A stretch of DNA of 28,971 nt from NCBI GenBank assembly GCA_023416335.1, contig JAEZHY010000257.1, positions 1-28,971 on the forward strand, written 5' to 3'. Of the stretch, positions 23,955 through 28,971 are shown in pieces. The stretch is from Pseudomonadota bacterium. Its GTDB lineage: Bacteria; Desulfobacterota; Syntrophobacteria; Syntrophobacterales; Syntrophobacteraceae. The position numbers and the translations under genes were made by a program. Below the pieces are notes generated by a model. The model ran no database searches. It was not told where the DNA came from and worked only from the letters and a program-made list of their open reading frames with translations. Each line of letters begins with the position of its first letter. Position 1 is the first letter of the stretch.

Positions 23955-24308
23955 ATGAAACGTATTCTTGTCGTAGACGACTCAAATCTGATGAGGAACA
24001 GGATATCCCAGTGCCTTACTGAAGCCGGGCACGAGGTGGTCGGAAAAGGGAAGGACGGAAGCGAGGCAGTCGAACTCTACAGCAAGCTGCACCCCGACAT
24101 CGTCACCCTTGACGTCACCATGCGCGGCAAAGATGGGATATCCGCCGCGCAGGAGATCCTGAAACTGGATTCCGCAGCTTCGATCATATTCTACACCCTT
24201 CTTGACAATCCGAGCCTTGCCGCCAGAATCGAGCGGATGGAGGTGACGAAAGTGGTCAGGAAAGGTGATGAAGGCCAACTCTTAAGGGCCCTGGATGCAT
24301 TTGCATAA
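23955..24308 (+). CDS. CheY-like single-domain response regulator
   Basis: The 117-residue receiver has D8/D9, phospho-acceptor D53 (TLDVTM), Thr81 (FYTLLD) and K103. Two conserved prolines are missing: the usual D-x-x-M-P reads DVTMRG, and the K-P after strand 5 reads K103-G104. These changes may alter the switch surface. It sits between the receptor and CheA, so it should take phosphate from CheA and carry the output, whether to a flagellar motor, pilus or another target. AGGAAAG lies about 5 nt before the ATG. Confidence 0.88.
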   Translation: MKRILVVDDSNLMRNRISQCLTEAGHEVVGKGKDGSEAVELYSKLHPDIVTLDVTMRGKDGISAAQEILKLDSAASIIFYTLLDNPSLAARIERMEVTKVVRKGDEGQLLRALDAFA

Positions 24309-24355
24309 ACAGCGGTCCGGCAGTCGATCGGTTACCGATAGGGGAAGGGCATTCT

Positions 24356-27073
24356 ATGTCGTCGTCACAGGACTTCTTGCAGGACTATGTCGAAGAAGTT
24401 CAAGAACATCTGCAGGAGCTGTCGCAGTCGCTCCTGGTGCTTGAGCAGGAAGGCGCCGATCCCGAGCAGATAGCTCAGGCTTTCAGGGCTGCCCACAGTA
24501 TCAAAGGGGCCTCGGCCTATATGGGCTTCGAAGGACTGGCCACTTTGACTCACGAACTGGAAAGCCTGATGGGTGAGTTCCAGGTCAACCTGCGTTCGGT
24601 TCCGTCGAGTTGCATCAGTCTGCTTCTGGAATGCGTAGACCTGATGACCGCTGCGATGGAATTCGTCAAGGCGAACGGAACGGAGCCGCCTCTGGACCTT
24701 TCCTTCCTCGAGAACCTTCGAAAGACGTTCTCCGAGGAGGGAAAGTCTTCCGCTTCCCCGGCTCCAAAGAAGGAGGAGGCCCGCGAAACTCAACCCGAGG
24801 CGGAGCCGGAGCCGCTCCAGGAAGAAGACGAAGAACTTCTGGGTATATTCATCAGCGCCTTTCGGGAGAACTATTCGGAGTTGCTTCAGGTTCTCCGGGC
24901 CTCGAACGATTCTTCCCTTTCCGAAAAGGACCTGGGCACGGCCCGCGAATTGCTGGATAAATTGACGGCCTCCGCTCAGTATATGGACTATCAACAAATA
25001 GTTGCAGTGCTGGAGCAGTGGTCGAAGGAATTCCCGGCTGAGGAAAGCGTTGGAGTCGGCCGGCAGAAACTCCTCAATCTGCTCGAAAGCTCGGCCGTTC
25101 AGTTGGAGAGGATTGTGCCCGGGCTGAAAATCGCTTCCAATTCCGGTCCGGAATCGATAGAGCCGGAGATGCTCATAGATGAGGAAGATGAAGAGCTGTT
25201 TTCAATCTTCCTGGAAACCTTCCAGCAGAATTTTTCCGAACTCGCGGAAAGAATAGCGCTGCCCCAGCCCGGCGAAAAGGACCTGGAGAGTGCTGCCGAG
25301 TTGACCGGAAGACTCATGCAGTCTTCCCACTATATGGATTACGAACAGATCGTCGGACTTCTCGAAGAGTGGCAGGAGAATCTTCTCCTTTTCAAAGGGC
25401 AGCCCGGAAAAGATTCATACAAGCTGCGGGGAGCCTTCGAAGCTCTCTCCCGGGGGCTTCAGAAAGTGCTGGCCGGCTTCAAATTGCCGGACCTTTCCGC
25501 CAAAGAGCATGCCGGGTCCGGGTTTGCCGGGGATGGCGAGGATGAGATCGAAATAGATTTTGACTTTGGATCCGAAGAGGATTTCGCTTCGGCCGAGCCC
25601 TCCGGACTGGTTTCTTCCGGCCCTGCCGAAGGCGTAAAAGCCGATACGGGAGAAAAAAAACGTGAGACCGGGCTGACGGTTTCAGCCGGTCAAAAGAAGC
25701 AGGAGGGGCTGGTCAGGACCTCTCCTGGAGAACCGGCTGCCCAGGCTTCCGGGAAGGAACGGACCGTACTGGTCGCCGAAGATGTTGCTCAACACGCCGC
25801 CACCGCAACTTTGCGCGTGGACGCACAGAAAGTCGACCAGCTTCTCAACCAGGTCGGCGAACTGGTTGTCACCCGCTCCGAATTTATTCAGACAACCACC
25901 TTGTTTCGCGATATCCTGCGAGATCTTTCATCCCGCGGTGTACTCTCAAAAGCCGAACTCAGGCGCCTGAAACTGCTCGGCTTCAGATTGAACGAATCCA
26001 CTCAGTCACTGGGCAGGGTTGCCAACGATCTCCAGTCTTCGGTCATGCGCGTCCGCATGCTCCCCATATTCAACCTATTTCAGCGTTTTCCCAGAGTCAT
26101 CCGGGACCAGGCATTGAAGCTCGGGAAGAAAGTGCAACTGGTGATCGAGGGCGGGGAAACCGAAATCGATAAGAGAGTCCTGGAGCAGATGTCGGATCCG
26201 CTGGTCCAGTTTCTCAGAAACGCCCTTGTCCATGGTATTGAAAGCCCGGAGCAACGTATTGCCGCCGGGAAGCCGGAAACGGGCATAATCCGGTTGGCGG
26301 CGTATCATGCGGGCGATTACGTGGCCATAGAAGTGGAGGATGACGGCCGGGGCATAGACACCGGGAAGCTTCGGCAGCTGCTCGAGGAGCGCAAGGAAAT
26401 AAGCAGGCACGAACTCGAAGGCCTTTCGGATCAGGAAATCGCATACTCCATCTTCCTGCCGAGGATTTCGACCTACGAAAGAGTGGACGGGTCCGCGGGC
26501 CGCGGGGTTGGTCTCGACGTGGTAAAGGAAAACGTCGAGCACATGAACGGGTCCATCGAAGTGGAATTCGTGCCCGGACAGGGTACCCGGTTCATGATCA
26601 AGATCCCTCTGACGGTTGCAATCATACGGGCGCTGCTCGTTCGGGAGGCAGAGCAGATTTTCACTTTGCCGCTGACGTCCGTGGCGGAAATCCTGCGCTA
26701 CGATCCTGCAACCACGCATACAATCGAGGGGTTCCGGGTGATTACGCTCAGAGGGAAGACCATTCCTCTCGTGAGCCTGCGGGAACTCCTGAACCTCGAA
26801 TCCGCACAGCAGGAAGGCTCCGGTAAATTTATCGTCATCGTTTCGACCAGCTTCCGGGAAGTGGGACTCATAGTAGACGGCCTGGTGGGAGAAAGAGAGG
26901 TCGTCATCAAATCCATCGAAGCAGGTTTCCAATACTATGAAGGTTTTTCCGGAGCAACGATTCTCGGCGACGGTAGAGTCTCACTCATAGTCGATGTATC
27001 CGGTCTGCTCAGGATGGTGAAAAATACTCCGGCAACCGGCCAGTTGGAGGAAAAAACCCAGTATCTGCACTGA
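24356..27073 (+). CDS. cheA: CheA histidine kinase with two extra Hpt-like repeats
   Basis: At 905 residues this is longer than E. coli CheA (about 650). Residues 5-110 form an Hpt domain with the phospho-site H47 (AAHSIKGASAYMGF). Two related repeats follow (about 156-256 and 277-376), each with EDEELxxIF near the start and an xSxxYMDYxQIV element aligning with SAYMGF; the histidine position reads Asp201 and Gly318. After an acidic linker come the dimerisation helices (about 485-590), the ATPase (N622 in RNALVHGIE, DDGRGID, GRGVGLDVV) and a CheW-like P5 domain (about 755-895). No CheY/CheB-binding P2 domain is recognisable; the repeats take its place. AAGGG lies 6 nt before the ATG. Confidence 0.93.
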   Translation: MSSSQDFLQDYVEEVQEHLQELSQSLLVLEQEGADPEQIAQAFRAAHSIKGASAYMGFEGLATLTHELESLMGEFQVNLRSVPSSCISLLLECVDLMTAAMEFVKANGTEPPLDLSFLENLRKTFSEEGKSSASPAPKKEEARETQPEAEPEPLQEEDEELLGIFISAFRENYSELLQVLRASNDSSLSEKDLGTARELLDKLTASAQYMDYQQIVAVLEQWSKEFPAEESVGVGRQKLLNLLESSAVQLERIVPGLKIASNSGPESIEPEMLIDEEDEELFSIFLETFQQNFSELAERIALPQPGEKDLESAAELTGRLMQSSHYMDYEQIVGLLEEWQENLLLFKGQPGKDSYKLRGAFEALSRGLQKVLAGFKLPDLSAKEHAGSGFAGDGEDEIEIDFDFGSEEDFASAEPSGLVSSGPAEGVKADTGEKKRETGLTVSAGQKKQEGLVRTSPGEPAAQASGKERTVLVAEDVAQHAATATLRVDAQKVDQLLNQVGELVVTRSEFIQTTTLFRDILRDLSSRGVLSKAELRRLKLLGFRLNESTQSLGRVANDLQSSVMRVRMLPIFNLFQRFPRVIRDQALKLGKKVQLVIEGGETEIDKRVLEQMSDPLVQFLRNALVHGIESPEQRIAAGKPETGIIRLAAYHAGDYVAIEVEDDGRGIDTGKLRQLLEERKEISRHELEGLSDQEIAYSIFLPRISTYERVDGSAGRGVGLDVVKENVEHMNGSIEVEFVPGQGTRFMIKIPLTVAIIRALLVREAEQIFTLPLTSVAEILRYDPATTHTIEGFRVITLRGKTIPLVSLRELLNLESAQQEGSGKFIVIVSTSFREVGLIVDGLVGEREVVIKSIEAGFQYYEGFSGATILGDGRVSLIVDVSGLLRMVKNTPATGQLEEKTQYLH

Positions 27074-27203
27074 CGGCAGAGGATGATCGGGCCGGATACG
27101 AAGTGCCGCTAAGGGCGGGGCCTGATCTCCGCCAAAGGCGGGCAGCAGGGAACGCTTTAGCTTCAATTTCTGTTTAAAGCTGTCGGATCTCACAAGGAAA
27201 CAA
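27074..27203 (+). other. Structured intercistronic gap after cheA
   Basis: This 130-nt gap is long for an operon that otherwise overlaps or nearly touches. It has GGCGG/CCGCC (27114-27118 with 27129-27133) and GCTTTA/TAAAGC (27154-27159 with 27175-27180). There is no T-run. mRNA processing, partial termination or an internal promoter could separate cheA from the later genes. Confidence 0.3.
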
Positions 27204-28748
27204 ATGGAGCCTATCGAACCCACCCCTCAGGGATTCAGAGGCACTATCAGCCTGCGGCTGACAGATCTCATCCAGATGGTCTGCCTCTCCCGGTCGGATC
27301 TCATTATCGATGTCGCATCGCATAAGGGGAAGGGTCGGATCCATATCAGGCAGGGACAGATCAGCCATGCGAAGACGGACAAGTTGACCGGAGAGGAAGC
27401 CTTCTTTGAGGTGTTGAAATGGAACGATGGGCAATTTGAAATTCTCCCTTACCGGGAAAGCGGTGTCAATTCGGTCAATAAACCCTGGGAGTATCTGCTG
27501 CTTGAGGCAGTTCGACACAATGACGAAGGGACGCCTTCAGCGGAGAATGGTGAGGGCGATGGCGGACCTGAGATAGAGTTTTCAGATAATGCGAACATCG
27601 GTAATCTTCTCGATGAAATCGGTGATGTACTCGGCGACCTGGTTCAGCTTGGCCGCCCGGAACCGGAGCCGGCCAAAGCCCAACCGTCCGCGTCGGTGTC
27701 CGATCGACCCGTCAGGGTGCTGCTGGTAGACGATTCCTCTTTCTTTTCAAAGAAGCTGAAAGAGATGCTGGAAGGCGATTCCACCATCCGGGTGTTGAGT
27801 ATTGCCCGCAATGGAAAGGAAGCTCTGGAATTTCTCGAATCCAAGACCCCGATCGACCTCATCACCCTGGATGCGGAAATGCCCGTGATGCCGGGCGAAA
27901 CCGCGCTCAAACACATTATGATCCGGCATCACCTGCCGGCGGTGATTATCAGTTCCCTCCAACCGCAATCCATGTACAAGGTTTTCGACTTCCTGCAACT
28001 GGGGGCCGTCGATTTTTTCCCAAAACCCGAAGCGCGTGAGAATCGCGAGGAGTACGAGGCAAGGCTTAGAAGGCTCGTGAGGGGGGCTGCGGAAGCCCGG
28101 ATCTCCCGCTTCAGGCGCCTTCGAAAGCAGGAGGAAAACGGAGGTCAAGCCGAACCGGCGCCGGCTGCATCGGCAAGAAGAATCCTGCTGATCGTCGGGG
28201 CGGAAGGCGCCCACATGGACTGGTTCCGCATGCCCCTGAAGGAACTGTGCCGTCTCGGCCTGGTTGTCGGACTCCAGAAGCTGCCGGAGAATTTCGCCTC
28301 CGATTTTGTGGAGCGGGTCGGACGGAAAACAGGCGTCGCAACGGAGCGCATCACATCGAATCATAAAATCGTCCCGGGAACATTTTACCTCGGGAATGCA
28401 TCCCACAATACCCGGCTGCAGCTCCGTCTCGAAGGCTCTTACAAAGAACTGGAAATTGCCGGTGCGGATGCCCTGGAGTGGCAAACCGGTATGCAGCTCT
28501 GGGTCGATCGTTTTACGGAGCAGTTCCAGAACTGCATCGATATTTTTTTCCTCTCTTCGATCGATCCCTTACCGGAATCGCTCATGTCGAGATTGTTGGA
28601 CCGCGGGATACGCCTGATCCTGTCGCCACCCGGGTCGGTGCTCTGCAGTCAGCTTGTGGACAGCGTACACCCTTATGCAGCTCATTTCCCGGACCGTATC
28701 CTATGTGCTGCTCCAGAAGACCTTCCGGAGGTATTGGTAAAACAATGA
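27204..28748 (+). CDS. PATAN/DUF4388 - receiver - degenerate CheB protein (second)
   Basis: The 514-residue protein opens with a classic PATAN/DUF4388 domain (about 10-105: GTISLRLTDLIQMVCLS, GRIHIRQGQISHAKTDKLTGEEAFFEVLKW). After an acidic linker comes a receiver domain (about 170-295) with D176/D177, phospho-acceptor D223 (TLDAEMP) and K274 (PKP). The C-terminal part (about 325-510) keeps the outline of a CheB esterase (LLIVGAEGAH, QKLPENFASDFVERV, VPGTFYLG), but the catalytic Ser position is Glu334, His is Lys359, and the GMGxDG loop is gone. It is more decayed than the first such protein and lacks its 125-residue N-terminus. AAGGA lies 5 nt before the ATG. Confidence 0.85.
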   Translation: MEPIEPTPQGFRGTISLRLTDLIQMVCLSRSDLIIDVASHKGKGRIHIRQGQISHAKTDKLTGEEAFFEVLKWNDGQFEILPYRESGVNSVNKPWEYLLLEAVRHNDEGTPSAENGEGDGGPEIEFSDNANIGNLLDEIGDVLGDLVQLGRPEPEPAKAQPSASVSDRPVRVLLVDDSSFFSKKLKEMLEGDSTIRVLSIARNGKEALEFLESKTPIDLITLDAEMPVMPGETALKHIMIRHHLPAVIISSLQPQSMYKVFDFLQLGAVDFFPKPEARENREEYEARLRRLVRGAAEARISRFRRLRKQEENGGQAEPAPAASARRILLIVGAEGAHMDWFRMPLKELCRLGLVVGLQKLPENFASDFVERVGRKTGVATERITSNHKIVPGTFYLGNASHNTRLQLRLEGSYKELEIAGADALEWQTGMQLWVDRFTEQFQNCIDIFFLSSIDPLPESLMSRLLDRGIRLILSPPGSVLCSQLVDSVHPYAAHFPDRILCAAPEDLPEVLVKQ

Positions 28749-28971
28749 TGCTATCAGCTGAAAGGGCCCCGTCGGCTCGAATCAAAACTCTTATCGTGGA
28801 TGATGCCCCCCTGATGCGGAAGGCCATTCAGAATATCTTGAGTCAGAACGAAATGATCGAGGTGGTGGGGAGCGCATCGAACGGGCAGGAATGCCTCGGT
28901 AAAATAGAAAAATACAAGCCCGATGTCATTACGCTGGATATCGACATGCCGGTCATGAACGGCATATCCGC
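28745..28971 (+). CDS. CheB-type receiver protein, N-terminal part (cut by window edge)
   Basis: The frame starts at ATG 28745 in the stop codon of the previous gene (ATGA overlap) and stays open to the end of the window (75 codons). It encodes a receiver domain start: KTLIVDDAPLMRKAIQNIL, then DVITLDIDMPVMNGIS with the phospho-acceptor Asp. The wording resembles CheB proteins, and its place after two degenerate CheB genes suggests it is the active methylesterase of the cluster, but the catalytic half is outside. A second in-frame ATG at 28748 is an alternative start. Confidence 0.75.
   Translation, partial: MMLSAERAPSARIKTLIVDDAPLMRKAIQNILSQNEMIEVVGSASNGQECLGKIEKYKPDVITLDIDMPVMNGIS

Overview
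The window reads like chromosomal DNA of an anaerobic, signalling-rich Desulfobacterota (former Deltaproteobacteria) bacterium, possibly Syntrophobacter-like. This placement is an inference from moderately high GC, dense two-component and chemosensory genes, a NitT/TauT-type transporter, a sigma-54-type promoter and CHASE2-cyclase, caspase and KaiB families. No rRNA, tRNA, CRISPR array, transposase or phage genes were seen.

Layout. 1-513 (-) is the N-terminal part of a SAM-dependent methyltransferase cut by the window edge, divergent from a GalT/HIT-like nucleotidyltransferase (759-1817). A lone kaiB (1926-2273, -), a small Xre regulator (2691-3185) with a 14-bp inverted repeat upstream, and an Rcp1-like response regulator (3404-3865) follow. 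4053-5639 (-) is a compact ECF sigma / zinc-finger anti-sigma / Spy-like periplasmic sensor operon, resembling CnrH-CnrY-CnrX in order and logic, closed by a good terminator. A UspA protein (5984-6517) is divergent from it. 6652-11659 (-) is a tightly packed four-gene operon: secreted caspase fused to an FGE/SUMF1-like domain, a flavoprotein with an Isf-like cysteine cluster, a secreted DUF4384-like protein, and a CHASE2 adenylate cyclase. Divergent from it, across a structured intergenic region, lies a cNMP-binding/HDOD protein (12149-13495), a plausible reader of the cAMP made by the operon.

13979-28971 (+) looks like one very long operon running off the window, preceded by a near-consensus sigma-54 promoter (13785-13800). 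It holds two tandem PhnD-like binding proteins, a NitT/TauT permease, its ATPase and a membrane-anchored NMT1-like binding protein. It then passes through a 4-bp ATGA overlap into a chemosensory cluster: PATAN/DUF4388-REC-pseudo-CheB, CheW, dCache chemoreceptor, CheY-like protein, CheA, a second PATAN/DUF4388-REC-pseudo-CheB, and the start of a further CheB-type receiver protein. Both CheB-like domains have lost catalytic residues. The CheA carries one phosphorylatable Hpt domain followed by two Hpt-like repeats without the phospho-histidine.

The most unusual systems are (i) this transporter-chemosensory operon with its inactivated CheB domains and decoy Hpt repeats, and (ii) the caspase / Fe-S flavoprotein / DUF4384 / adenylate cyclase operon opposite a cNMP-HDOD reader.
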